A stretch of DNA of 6,084 bases from Hyphomicrobiales bacterium (GCA_028865375.1 JAGWKJ010000153.1:1-6084), one strand, 5' to 3'. Positions 1 to 6,084 are shown, numbered from the stretch's first letter. Program-made: numbers and translations. Notes: a model not told the origin generated them from the letters alone.

Positions 1-1132
1 CTTCGGAAATTCGACCGAACGAAGTCGATCCACTGTGATAGACGAATATATCGTGTGCAAATAAATTCACATATCCGGCCGTGGTCGCGCGAAAACAAAA
101 ATCATTTTCCTCGCCATATCCGCGGCCGAAGGCCGCTTCGTCGAAATATCCGATCGCGTAGATTGCCGTCGCGTTTATGTACATGCAAAATCCAACCCCA
201 GTCGGCGTCACCGTCGACCGTGCCGCATTCGCCAAGCTCGCATAATGATCAAGAGTGTCGAATGCACACTCGAGATCGAGATCATTGTCGGCGTTCGCAA
301 TGGGGTAGCTACAGATCGTGGCATTGTTTGAAAATGGGGTGACCGTTGCGACGTCCGGTCGACTCTGAGCGTGCGCGGTAAGCCGATCAAGCCAATTGTT
401 GTATACGAGCGTATCAGAGTTCAGCAACACCACGTCACGGCCGACTGAGCGCCGCATGGCGAAATTACACGTCTTGACGAATCCGAGATTGTCGTCGTTT
501 TCGTGGTAATCAAACAAATCCAATTTCGCCAAACGCCGAAGCGCGGTGGTCAATTCCTCGTCCGGACTTTTGTCGTTTACGACCGTCAACGAAAAAGGAG
601 TCGCCTGCCGACTGGATAGTACCGAGTATAAAGTCGCCAAAGTGTCGTCCAGCCCTTTATAAACCGGAACGATCACGTCGACACGCGCCGTCGCTTCGTT
701 TCGCTTGCAATTCGCCAGAAAGCGCCATGCGGATGAATCCGGACGTTGCGGACGCGGCGTCAGCGGACCCGACGGATTCGGTTTTCGCAATTCATATATA
801 CCAAATGTGAGGTAATGATAGAAGGGGTTTATGCCGAGTTCTACGACATCCGGATTCGACGTCAGATAATAACTTGTCCAAAAATGTCGTGTTGGATTGC
901 GGCCTTCTTTCCAACCGTAGTCGATGTAGTGAAGAAGTGGATTTATGTTTGCAATCTTGACGTCTTGATTGACCGACAAATAGTAAGTTGCGTCGAAATG
1001 CGATGCGATGAGTTTTGCAGTTCTGGCACGATCATTCTGATGGGAGAAGATCCCGCCCCTTGGTGCCGGCTCGAAAAAGCCGTCGCCGTTGTGCCTCCCG
1101 GCGGAACGGAATGAAAAAAGACCTCTGAACAA
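1..1132 (-). CDS. Family 2 glycosyltransferase with N-terminal repeats (partial, runs off left edge)
   Basis: The minus-strand reading is open from the left edge up to a stop at 1286-1288; 377 residues are visible from the proposed start and the C-terminus lies outside the window. Residues about 44-80 and 84-118 are two repeats of the form FDxxYYLxxNxDV...NPLxHYxxxGxxEGR. A GT-A fold glycosyltransferase domain starts near 151 (VDVIVPVYKG). It has VVNDKSPD (184-191), the DxD-like LLNSDT (236-241), SNNATICSYP (268-277), GVGFCMYI (312-319) and the GRGYGEENDFCFRA motif (337-349 region). Family members transfer sugars from nucleotide sugars in the cytoplasm during glycan synthesis; donor and acceptor cannot be told here. 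No in-frame ATG precedes the catalytic domain. The TTG at 1132 is preceded by GAGG at a 6-nt distance, so I chose it; TTG at 1144 is an alternative. It lies 61 bp after the repeat protein and is probably co-transcribed with it. Function class is confident; the start is not. Confidence 0.88.
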   Translation of the reverse strand, partial: MFRGLFSFRSAGRHNGDGFFEPAPRGGIFSHQNDRARTAKLIASHFDATYYLSVNQDVKIANINPLLHYIDYGWKEGRNPTRHFWTSYYLTSNPDVVELGINPFYHYLTFGIYELRKPNPSGPLTPRPQRPDSSAWRFLANCKRNEATARVDVIVPVYKGLDDTLATLYSVLSSRQATPFSLTVVNDKSPDEELTTALRRLAKLDLFDYHENDDNLGFVKTCNFAMRRSVGRDVVLLNSDTLVYNNWLDRLTAHAQSRPDVATVTPFSNNATICSYPIANADNDLDLECAFDTLDHYASLANAARSTVTPTGVGFCMYINATAIYAIGYFDEAAFGRGYGEENDFCFRATTAGYVNLFAHDIFVYHSGSTSFGRISE

Positions 1133-1193
1133 GACGCACCTCAAAAACGCAAAGGATACGCGGAGAAAATATCGACGACAAATCGTTTCGTGA

Positions 1194-1592
1194 TCAGAAC
1201 AATTTAAATGCAGGATACGGCAATCGACCTTCGGAATAACCCGCGATCTCAAAATGCGATTGCGCGCTTTCAGTCGTCTTATTTTTCAGTGCGTCAGCGA
1301 CGTCTTTGTTCGTTCGCAAATAGAAATCTTCGTCGACTTTTATATGGTAGGGAAGGCGACCTTCTGCATAGCCTGAGGAAATGAAATGGTGTTTTGCTGA
1401 TTTGATGTGGCCGCTCTCAATTGCCTTCCGCACGTCGTCGTATTTAGAGACATACCAGCGTTCGTCGATCCGCACCGACGACAACGCGGCCGCAAGAACA
1501 TAATCGAATACAAGCTTCGGAATTATCACGTCAATTTCGTTTTTTTCGTTTTTGTGAGTCGCGATATAGGACGACAAGACTCCGTTTAGCAT
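1194..1592 (-). CDS. Small protein with two EGR-type repeats, unknown function
   Basis: This encodes a 132-residue protein. The ATG at 1592 is chosen over the upstream in-frame ATG at 1628 because AAGGAGA (1598-1604) sits just before it and because the predicted promoter would overlap the longer start. An N-terminal segment (about 1-40) without recognisable motifs is followed by two repeats. The first is near 44-84 (DERWYVSKYDDV ... HHFISSGYAEGRLPY) and the second near 88-127 (DEDFYLRTNKDV ... SHFEIAGYSEGRLPY). The same repeat type occurs before the catalytic domain of the downstream glycosyltransferase. There is no signal peptide, membrane helix or catalytic motif that I can see. Small proteins of this kind occur beside glycosyltransferase genes in alphaproteobacteria; an accessory or docking role in glycan assembly is my inference. 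Codons are less GC-biased than in the genes to the right. Confidence 0.8.
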   Translation of the reverse strand: MLNGVLSSYIATHKNEKNEIDVIIPKLVFDYVLAAALSSVRIDERWYVSKYDDVRKAIESGHIKSAKHHFISSGYAEGRLPYHIKVDEDFYLRTNKDVADALKNKTTESAQSHFEIAGYSEGRLPYPAFKLF

Positions 1593-1618
1593 CGTAATCT
1601 CCTTTGAATAATGAATAT

Positions 1619-1646
1619 AGAATATCATTGATTTGCGTTACGTCAA
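1619..1646 (-). promoter_or_regulatory. Predicted sigma70-type promoter of the repeat-protein/glycosyltransferase operon
   Basis: On the minus strand TTGACG (1641-1646) and TATTCT (1619-1624) are separated by 16 bp in an AT-rich stretch. The expected transcription start would fall about 20 nt before the ATG at 1592, leaving a short leader that carries the AAGGAGA ribosome binding site. The -35 box matches the consensus at five of six positions and the -10 box at four. No operator could be recognised. Confidence 0.5.
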
Positions 1647-1714
1647 GTTGTCGGAATTGGCCGACGCCATCGCACTTGGACGAGCGGGCTCGCGACACAG
1701 GTCGGCGGGACGCC

Positions 1715-1750
1715 GCCGCCGGCCGCGGACATGCCGCCGGCCGCGGACAT
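1715..1750. repeat. 18-bp perfect tandem repeat (two units)
   Basis: The unit GCCGCCGGCCGCGGACAT is found at 1715-1732 and again at 1733-1750 without a mismatch. It lies at the junction between the AT-richer glycosyltransferase locus and the GC-rich block, directly beside the decayed cupin control region. It contains the palindromic cores CCGG and CCGCGG. It may be simple slippage; no protein-binding role can be assigned. Confidence 0.85.
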
Positions 1751-1784
1751 ATTGAATTTCTCCCATCATGACCTGCCGGTTTGC

Positions 1785-1935
1785 GGGAACGCCTCCCGGC
1801 CCGCGAAGGCCAATTTTCCGACGGGCGGCAGGAGGACTGGGACTCGGACATCAAGCTCGCGAATATGTGCCCTCGAGCAAAGGGCGGGGCGATTGGTTCA
1901 CGGGCGCCTCGCGGTGCGAGCCGCCGATCTTCCCC
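1785..1935 (+). repeat. Decayed second copy of the cupin leader and 5' end (copy B)
   Basis: This stretch aligns with 3042-3193 at a constant offset of 1257, changing to 1258 after a one-base loss near 1859-1862. Shared blocks include CGGCAGGAGGAC (1826-1837 and 3083-3094, holding the ribosome binding site), GACATCAAG (1847-1855 and 3104-3112) and GATTGGTTCACGGGCGC (1891-1907 and 3149-3165). Similarity therefore covers untranslated leader as well as coding sequence. It fades beyond about 1935. Weaker resemblance may extend left toward the sequence matching the LysR start. The two copies are direct repeats flanking the LysR gene. Confidence 0.8.
1844..1935 (+). pseudogene. Remnant of a cupin gene 5' end
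   Basis: The position matching the ATG of the intact cupin gene reads TCG here (1844-1846). Translation gives DIKLAN in the first frame. After a one-base deletion it continues in another frame as VPSSKGRGDWFTGASRCEPP, against QPSSKGPADWFTGAVRRDPL in the intact cupin (residues 10-28). The start is lost, the frame is broken and the histidine-bearing cupin barrel is absent, so it is a remnant and not a gene. Whether it arose from a tandem duplication of the LysR-cupin unit or from a related locus that was later deleted cannot be decided from the window. Confidence 0.72.
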
Positions 1936-2099
1936 GGAGCGTACGCGCCGATCAAACGCGAGACCTCGCTGCGACGATCCCATGGCCAAGCCCATGCCCG
2001 CCAAGGACGCGACGCTCGATGGCATCGCCGCGCCCGTCGGCGTGGAGCGGATTGACCCCAGGCCGCGTTCGGGCAAGCAGGAATGGCCGGAGAACCTGT
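1936..2099. other. Stretch without an identifiable gene between cupin remnant and LysR 3' end
   Basis: Open frames cross this GC-rich stretch on both strands, but none has a convincing start, ribosome binding site or recognisable motif. A plus-strand frame from the ATG at 1982 gives a 44-residue tail ending at 2116 that I do not recognise. Similarity to the cupin gene has ended by here. It is probably debris left by the rearrangement that produced the cupin remnant. No clear rho-independent terminator for the LysR gene is visible. Confidence 0.4.
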
Positions 2100-3005
2100 T
2101 CAACCGCTTTTCTTGACGCGACGGCGCAGCGCGGCCAGCAGCGCCGCGAAGGCGGGCGAAGGCTGGCGGCGGCTCGGGTAATAGAGGTGAAGGCCAGGCC
2201 AGGCGGGGCACCAATCGGCGAGGACGCGTTCGAGCCGGCCCGCCGCGAGGTGCGCGCGCACGCGGTCCTCGGGCGCGTAGGCGAGGCCAAGCCCGTCGAT
2301 CGCGGCCTCGACGGCGAGCGCGCCGCGATTGACGGCGACGCGGCCCTCGACGCGGACCTTCACCTGCCGGCCGGCCTTCTCGAACTCCCAGGCGTAGTGG
2401 GCGCCGAGCGTCGGCAGGCGCAGGTTTATGCAGTCGTGGCGCACGAGATCCTGCGGAACGCGCGGCTTGCCGCGGCGCGCGAAATGATCTGGCGCGCCGA
2501 CGACCGCGAAACGGACCGGCGGGCCGATGGGCACGGCCACCATGTCCCTCGCCACGTCGTCGCCGAGTCGCACGCCGGCGTCGAAACGGCCCGCCACGAG
2601 ATCGACGAAGGCGTCCTCGACGCTGAGTTCGACCGAGACGTCGGGATGGTCGCGCAGGAAGTCCTTCAGCGCCGGCCACAGCAGCGTCTCGGCCGCGTGC
2701 TGCCCGGCGGTGAGGCGCAGCGCGCCGGCCGGGCGGTCGCGCAGCGCGGTCAGCCGCGCCAGCGTGTCGTCGATCTCCTCGAAGCGCGCGCCGACGCCTT
2801 CGATCAGCCGCTCGCCGGCTTCGGTCGTCGCGACGCTGCGCGTCGTGCGCGCGAGCAGGCGCAGGCCGAGCCGCGCTTCGTAGGCGCGCATCCGGTGGCT
2901 GAGCGCGGAGGGCGACACGCCGAGCTTGGCGGCGGCGCGCGTGAAGCTGCGCTCGCGCGCGATGGCGAGGAAGGCCAGCAGGTCGTCGGCGTCCGCCGCG
3001 CGCAT
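2100..3005 (-). CDS. LysR-type transcriptional regulator (CrgA-like subgroup)
   Basis: This is a 301-residue DNA-binding regulator, the normal length for the family. The N-terminal winged helix-turn-helix covers about residues 5-64, including FLAIARERSFTRAAAKLGVS, SALSHRMRAYEARLGLRLLA and TTEAGERL. The effector-binding domain runs from about 94 to the end, with GALRLTA (94-100), the LVAGRFDAGVRLGD segment (136-149), HDCINLR (190-196) and GLGLAYAPED (238-247). The ATG at 3005 was chosen because AAAGGGG lies just upstream and the frame extending to 3071 would add residues atypical of LysR proteins. The gene is transcribed away from the cupin-MFS-reductase operon with about 95 bp between the two starts. 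In this family that layout usually means the regulator controls the divergent operon and itself, often in response to a pathway compound. The inducer is unknown. Confidence 0.95.
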   Translation of the reverse strand: MRAADADDLLAFLAIARERSFTRAAAKLGVSPSALSHRMRAYEARLGLRLLARTTRSVATTEAGERLIEGVGARFEEIDDTLARLTALRDRPAGALRLTAGQHAAETLLWPALKDFLRDHPDVSVELSVEDAFVDLVAGRFDAGVRLGDDVARDMVAVPIGPPVRFAVVGAPDHFARRGKPRVPQDLVRHDCINLRLPTLGAHYAWEFEKAGRQVKVRVEGRVAVNRGALAVEAAIDGLGLAYAPEDRVRAHLAAGRLERVLADWCPAWPGLHLYYPSRRQPSPAFAALLAALRRRVKKSG

Positions 3006-3100
3006 ATGTGAGCCCCTTTCATAGACGCATGTCGACTTTACGGGATTGCCGCGGCGCCCGCCAAGGCCCATTTTCCGGCCGACGGCAGGAGGACGGGGAC
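3006..3100. promoter_or_regulatory. Divergent control region between LysR and cupin genes
   Basis: The 95-bp gap between the two start codons must hold the LysR ribosome binding site (AAAGGGG on the minus strand, around 3015-3021), the cupin ribosome binding site (GGCAGGAGG, 3084-3092) and presumably both promoters. It is AT-richer around 3016-3045 than the flanking genes. A partial dyad GAC-GCAT-GTC is present at 3024-3033. I could not identify a convincing T-N11-A LysR box or sigma70 boxes, so only the location is supported. A large part of this region recurs in decayed form around 1785-1843. Confidence 0.5.
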
Positions 3101-3193
3101 ATGGACATCAAGCGCGCGGGCACGCAGCCTTCCAGCAAGGGGCCGGCCGATTGGTTCACGGGCGCGGTGCGGCGCGATCCGCTGTTCGACCCG
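3042..3193 (+). repeat. Intact copy of the duplicated cupin leader and 5' end (copy A)
   Basis: This is the functional partner of the decayed copy at 1785-1935. It spans part of the divergent control region and about the first 31 codons of the cupin gene. The conserved distance and the shared untranslated leader argue for a DNA duplication and against convergence of two coding sequences. Confidence 0.8.
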
Positions 3194-3496
3194 GCGCCGC
3201 CGTCGCGCGTGGCGGCCGCGCTGGTGACGTTCGAGCCCGGCGCTCGCACGAACTGGCATACGCATCCGCTGGGCCAGACGCTCGTCGTGGTCTCGGGCCT
3301 CGGCCGCGCGTGCCGCGAGGGCGGAAAGGTCGAGGAGATCCGCGCCGGCGACGTCGTGCGCTTCGCCCCGGGCGAACGGCATTGGCACGGCGCGGGTCCC
3401 GCCACCGCGATGAGCCACATCGCGATCCAGGAGGCGCTCGACGGCAAGACGGTCGATTGGTCGGAACCCGTCGCCGACGCGGATTACCTGGGTTGA
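3101..3496 (+). CDS. Small cupin-domain protein
   Basis: This encodes a 131-residue single-domain beta-barrel protein, probably cytoplasmic and metal binding. Cupin motif 1 is at 47-66 (GARTNWHTHPLGQTLVVVSG), with H53 and H55 and with Q59 in place of the usual glutamate, which is common in this subgroup. Motif 2 is at 83-97 (GDVVRFAPGERHWHG), with H94 and H96. The ATG at 3101 is preceded by AGGAGG at an 8-nt distance; longer in-frame starts would translate the leader. The sequence resembles the small cupins related to bacterial (R)-mandelonitrile lyase-like proteins, which are often found next to aldo/keto reductases or carboxymuconolactone decarboxylase-like proteins. The reaction here is not determinable. 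It is the first gene of a plus-strand operon, with the exporter starting 23 bp after its stop. Confidence 0.92.
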   Translation: MDIKRAGTQPSSKGPADWFTGAVRRDPLFDPAPPSRVAAALVTFEPGARTNWHTHPLGQTLVVVSGLGRACREGGKVEEIRAGDVVRFAPGERHWHGAGPATAMSHIAIQEALDGKTVDWSEPVADADYLG

Positions 3497-3519
3497 GGAA
3501 CTGGGCCGAGGAACGAGAC

Positions 3520-5010
3520 ATGAGCGACAGGACCAAGGCGGCCGGAGGCGCCGCGCGACATTCCACGTCGGCGATCCTGGCGCTCGCCTCGGCGAGCTAC
3601 GGCCTGATCGTTGTCGACGCCTCGATCGTGATCACCGGCTTGCCCAACATCCGCCGCGACCTCGGCTTCACGCCCGAGACGCTGTCTTGGGCGCCCAACG
3701 CCTATACGCTGACGTTCGGCGGCTTCATGCTGCTCGCCGCGCGGGCGGGCGACATGTTCGGCGTGCGCCGCACCTATCTGGCCGGCCTCGCGCTGTTCGC
3801 GTTCGCCTCGACGCTGGTGGGGCTCGCGCCCGACGCGGCGACGATGGTGGCGGCCCGGGCCCTGCAGGGCCTCGGCGCCGCGACGCTCGCCACGTCCTCG
3901 CTGGCGCTGCTGCAACGCGCGTTTCCGCCCGGACCCGCGCGGACCCGCGCGCTCGCGATCTACACGGCGGCGGCCGCGGTGGGCGCCAGTCTCGGCCTCG
4001 TCGCGGGCGGGCTGTTCGCCGACTTGCTGTCCTGGCGCGTCGGCTTCCTCGTCAACGCGCCGATCGCGCTCGGGCTGTGGCTCGTCGCGCGCCGCCAAGT
4101 CACCGGGAACGTCGCGGGAGGCCAAGTCGCGGCGAACGGCCGCGCGCGCGATCGTCTCGACGTCGCGGGCGCGCTGACCTCGACGTTGGGCATGACGACG
4201 CTCGTCTATGCGGCGGTGCGCTCGGCGGAGGCCGGTTGGTCGGACCCGGCGGCGCTCGCCGCGCTCGGCGTTTCGGCGGTGTCGCTCGCCGTCTTCGCGA
4301 CCATCGAGACCCGCGTCGCCCGGCCGATCATGCCGCCGCGCCTGCTGGCTTCGCTCGAGCGGACGGGCGCCTATGCCGCCCGCATGCTCTATCTCGGCGC
4401 GAATTTCGGGTTCTTCTTCTTCTCGACGCAATACATGCAGGTCGGCCTCGGCTACCGGCCGGCCGCGGCGGGTCTCGCCTACCTGCCCGCGATGTTGGTC
4501 AACGTCGCGGCGGCGCGCGCCGTGCCCGCGCTGATCCGCCGGCTGGGCAACGGGCGCACGATCGTCGCAGGCTTCGCGCTGAGCGCGTCGGGCATGGCGT
4601 GGCTGTCCTGGGCCGGCGCGTCCTCGACCTATCTGGGAGCGCTGCTAGGGCCGACCTTGCTCATCGGCGCCGGCCAAGGCCTCGCCTTCGCGCCGCTGAC
4701 CTCGGCGGGCATCGCGGGCGTGGCGGACGAGGACGCGGGCGCGGCTTCCGGCCTGCTGAACGCCGCCCACCAACTCGGCGGTTCGCTGGGCATCGGCGCA
4801 CTGGTGTCGATCGCCGCGCTCGGCGCCGAAGGAACGACCGGGGTCGCCTTCGCGATCGCCCGCCTTCGCACGGCGATGGAGGGCGCGACGGGCTTCGTCC
4901 TCGTTGCGGTTCTCGTCGTCGCCGCGACCATCATGCGCAACCCGGCGGCGCGCGACCGCGGACGGCGGACGGCGCCCGCGCTGCCCAGTCCCGCGCCGGT
5001 CGGCGCATGA
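3520..5010 (+). CDS. Major facilitator superfamily exporter, DHA2 (EmrB/QacA-like) family
   Basis: This is a 496-residue inner-membrane protein expected to use the proton gradient to expel small molecules. Hydrophobic segments consistent with about 14 helices run from residue 17 to 472. The first helix carries VVDASIVITGLPNIRRDLG (31-49), the DHA2 signature with D33. The loop after helix 2 has the motif A form ARAGDMFGVRR (74-84). Helix 5 has GASLGLVAGGLFADLLSWR (155-173), a motif C form with leucine where many members have proline. The C-terminal tail (475-496) is basic and proline/alanine-rich. The ATG at 3520 has GAGGAA upstream; the same frame is open to 3046 but the extra residues are an out-of-frame reading of the cupin gene. 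The location between a cupin and a reductase suggests export of a toxic compound or its product. The substrate is unknown. Confidence 0.95.
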   Translation: MSDRTKAAGGAARHSTSAILALASASYGLIVVDASIVITGLPNIRRDLGFTPETLSWAPNAYTLTFGGFMLLAARAGDMFGVRRTYLAGLALFAFASTLVGLAPDAATMVAARALQGLGAATLATSSLALLQRAFPPGPARTRALAIYTAAAAVGASLGLVAGGLFADLLSWRVGFLVNAPIALGLWLVARRQVTGNVAGGQVAANGRARDRLDVAGALTSTLGMTTLVYAAVRSAEAGWSDPAALAALGVSAVSLAVFATIETRVARPIMPPRLLASLERTGAYAARMLYLGANFGFFFFSTQYMQVGLGYRPAAAGLAYLPAMLVNVAAARAVPALIRRLGNGRTIVAGFALSASGMAWLSWAGASSTYLGALLGPTLLIGAGQGLAFAPLTSAGIAGVADEDAGAASGLLNAAHQLGGSLGIGALVSIAALGAEGTTGVAFAIARLRTAMEGATGFVLVAVLVVAATIMRNPAARDRGRRTAPALPSPAPVGA

Positions 5011-5050
5011 CCAGCCTTTCCACCCGTTTCACGAAACAAGGAGCCATCCG

Positions 5051-6046
5051 ATGAAGACCCGCACGCTCGGCAAGAACGGCCTCGAAGTCTCCGCGCTCGG
5101 GCTCGGCTGCATGGGAATGAGCTTTTCCTATGCGCCGTTCCCCGAGAAGGCCGACATGGTGAAGCTGATCCGCGACGCGTTCGATCTCGGCGTGACGTTC
5201 TTCGACACGGCGGAGGTCTATGGACCGTTCGTCAACGAAGAGCTGGTCGGCGAGGCGCTGGAACCCTTCAAGGGCCGGGCGAAGATCGCCACCAAGTTCG
5301 GCTTCCGCATGAAGCCAGACGGCTCGGCCGGCTATGCCGGGCTCGATTCGAGCCCGACGCGCATCCGCGCGGTCGCGGAGGCCTCGCTGAAGCGGCTGCG
5401 CGTCGAGGCCATCGACCTGTTCTACCAGCACCGCGTCGATCCGGCCGTGCCGATCGAAGACGTCGCGGGCGCCGTCGGCGACCTCGTGCGCGAGGGCAAG
5501 GTGAAGCATTTCGGACTGTCGGAGGCGGGCGCGGGCACGATCCGTCGCGCGCATTCCGTGCATCCGGTGGCGGCGCTGCAAAGCGAATATTCGCTCTGGC
5601 ATCGCAAGCCCGAGGCGGAGATCATCCCCGCGCTCGAAGAGCTCGGCATCGGCTTCGTGCCGTTCAGCCCGCTCGGCAAGGGCTTCCTCACCGGCAAGAT
5701 CGACGACAAGACGACCTTCGACAAGTCCGACTTCCGCAACGTGGTCCCGCGCTTCACGCCCGAGGCCCGCAAGGCCAACCAGGCCCTGGTCGATCTGCTG
5801 ACCAAGGTCGCGGGCGCGAAGAAGGCGACCCCGGCGCAGGTCGCGCTGGCTTGGCTGCTGGCGCAGAAACCGTGGATCGTGCCGATCCCGGGCACCACGA
5901 AGCTGTCGCGGCTCGAGGAGAACATCGGCGCGACGACGCTCACGCTCGACGCGAAGGACCTGAAGGAGATCGACGAGGCCGCGGCGATGATCCAGATCCA
6001 AGGCGACCGCTATCCCGCCCACCTGCAGAAGCTCGTCGGACGTTGA
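5051..6046 (+). CDS. Aldo/keto reductase
   Basis: This is a 331-residue NADPH-dependent oxidoreductase with the (beta/alpha)8 barrel fold, reducing aldehydes or ketones in the cytoplasm. The catalytic tetrad is visible as D52 and Y57 (FFDTAEVYG, 50-58), K82 (ATKFGF, 80-85) and H127 (DLFYQHRVD, 122-130). Further family marks are KVKHFGLSE (150-158), the ALQSEYSLWHR segment (175-185), FVPFSPLGKGFLTGK (202-216) and the cofactor-phosphate loop IPGTTKLSRLEENIGA (279-294). Length and domain are complete. The ATG at 5051 follows AAGGAG (5038-5043) with a 7-nt gap; the open frame back to 4904 only reads through the exporter gene. It starts 40 bp after the exporter stop and is likely the last or next-to-last gene of the operon. 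Overall it resembles the broad 'aldo/keto reductase' group common in LysR-linked clusters; the natural substrate is not known. Confidence 0.96.
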   Translation: MKTRTLGKNGLEVSALGLGCMGMSFSYAPFPEKADMVKLIRDAFDLGVTFFDTAEVYGPFVNEELVGEALEPFKGRAKIATKFGFRMKPDGSAGYAGLDSSPTRIRAVAEASLKRLRVEAIDLFYQHRVDPAVPIEDVAGAVGDLVREGKVKHFGLSEAGAGTIRRAHSVHPVAALQSEYSLWHRKPEAEIIPALEELGIGFVPFSPLGKGFLTGKIDDKTTFDKSDFRNVVPRFTPEARKANQALVDLLTKVAGAKKATPAQVALAWLLAQKPWIVPIPGTTKLSRLEENIGATTLTLDAKDLKEIDEAAAMIQIQGDRYPAHLQKLVGR

Positions 6047-6073
6047 ACGCAATTCGCCGCTAGAAGCCTCTGT

Positions 6074-6078
6074 GGAGG
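6074..6078 (+). promoter_or_regulatory. Possible ribosome binding site of a gene beyond the right edge
   Basis: GGAGG occurs 6 bases from the window end, followed by GACGAG. If an ATG follows immediately, this would mark a fourth operon gene about 38 bp or more after the reductase. The 38 bp after the reductase stop contain no terminator-like hairpin. Confidence 0.3.
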
Positions 6079-6084
6079 GACGAG

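Noticed and set aside
746..1114. 122-codon plus-strand open frame in the left block
   Set aside because: It lies opposite the glycosyltransferase N-terminal repeats, which are clearly coding on the minus strand.
1643..1750. 35-codon minus-strand frame starting in the tandem repeat, with a GGGAGA upstream
   Set aside because: The start is plausible but the product has no recognisable motif and the stop overlaps the predicted -35 box; no evidence that it is translated.
1936..2116. Possible transposase or mobile-element remnant between cupin debris and LysR
   Set aside because: No transposase motif, terminal inverted repeats or target duplication could be recognised in either strand.
1531..2679. 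382-codon minus-strand open frame
   Set aside because: It overlaps the LysR gene in another frame, is extremely arginine/alanine-rich with no domain, and has no supported start; it is a shadow caused by high GC.
3017..3045. Possible LysR T-N11-A operator
   Set aside because: Only a weak GAC-GCAT-GTC dyad was seen, with no convincing T-N11-A spacing; not strong enough to call a site.
3687..5054. 455-codon plus-strand open frame inside the exporter gene
   Set aside because: Arginine/glycine-rich low-information translation in a different frame from the clear membrane transporter; a GC-driven shadow.
4931..6052. 373-codon minus-strand open frame opposite the reductase
   Set aside because: The opposite strand encodes a complete aldo/keto reductase with its catalytic tetrad; the antisense product has no recognisable feature.
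1..6084. tRNA, rRNA, CRISPR array, riboswitch or phage-defence genes
   Set aside because: No repeat-spacer pattern, cloverleaf, conserved riboswitch core or defence-type protein was found on either strand.

Overview
The window looks like part of a GC-rich alphaproteobacterial chromosome. Hyphomicrobiales (for example the Methylocystis/Methylobacterium/Beijerinckiaceae type) is my best guess, from the strongly G/C-ending codons on the right and from the style of the glycosyltransferase proteins on the left. This is an inference from composition and protein style only.

Left block (1 to about 1650, minus strand): visibly AT-richer than the rest. It carries a sigma70-like promoter, a 132-residue protein of unknown function built around two 'DxxYL..N.DV...HF...GY.EGR.PY' repeats, and then a family 2 glycosyltransferase that runs off the left edge. 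The glycosyltransferase has two copies of the same kind of repeat before its catalytic domain and has no in-frame ATG in front of that domain; a TTG with a good ribosome binding site is the most likely start. This looks like the edge of a surface-polysaccharide or glycan locus.

Middle (about 1650 to 2099): no intact gene. It holds an 18-bp perfect tandem repeat and a decayed second copy of the control region and 5' end of the cupin gene found further right. The copied ATG is now TCG and one base has been lost, so it cannot encode the protein.

Right block (2100 to 6046, GC-rich): a LysR-type regulator on the minus strand, divergent from a three-gene plus-strand operon of a small cupin, a 14-helix-type DHA2 major facilitator exporter and an NADPH aldo/keto reductase. 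Gaps within the operon are 23 and 40 bp. The arrangement suggests a LysR-controlled stress or detoxification module, in which the reductase and cupin modify a small reactive or toxic compound and the exporter removes it. The actual substrate cannot be read from the sequence.

I see no RNA genes, CRISPR array, intact insertion sequence or clearly new system. The most interesting observation is the decayed paralogous copy of the LysR/cupin divergent promoter region on the far side of the LysR gene.
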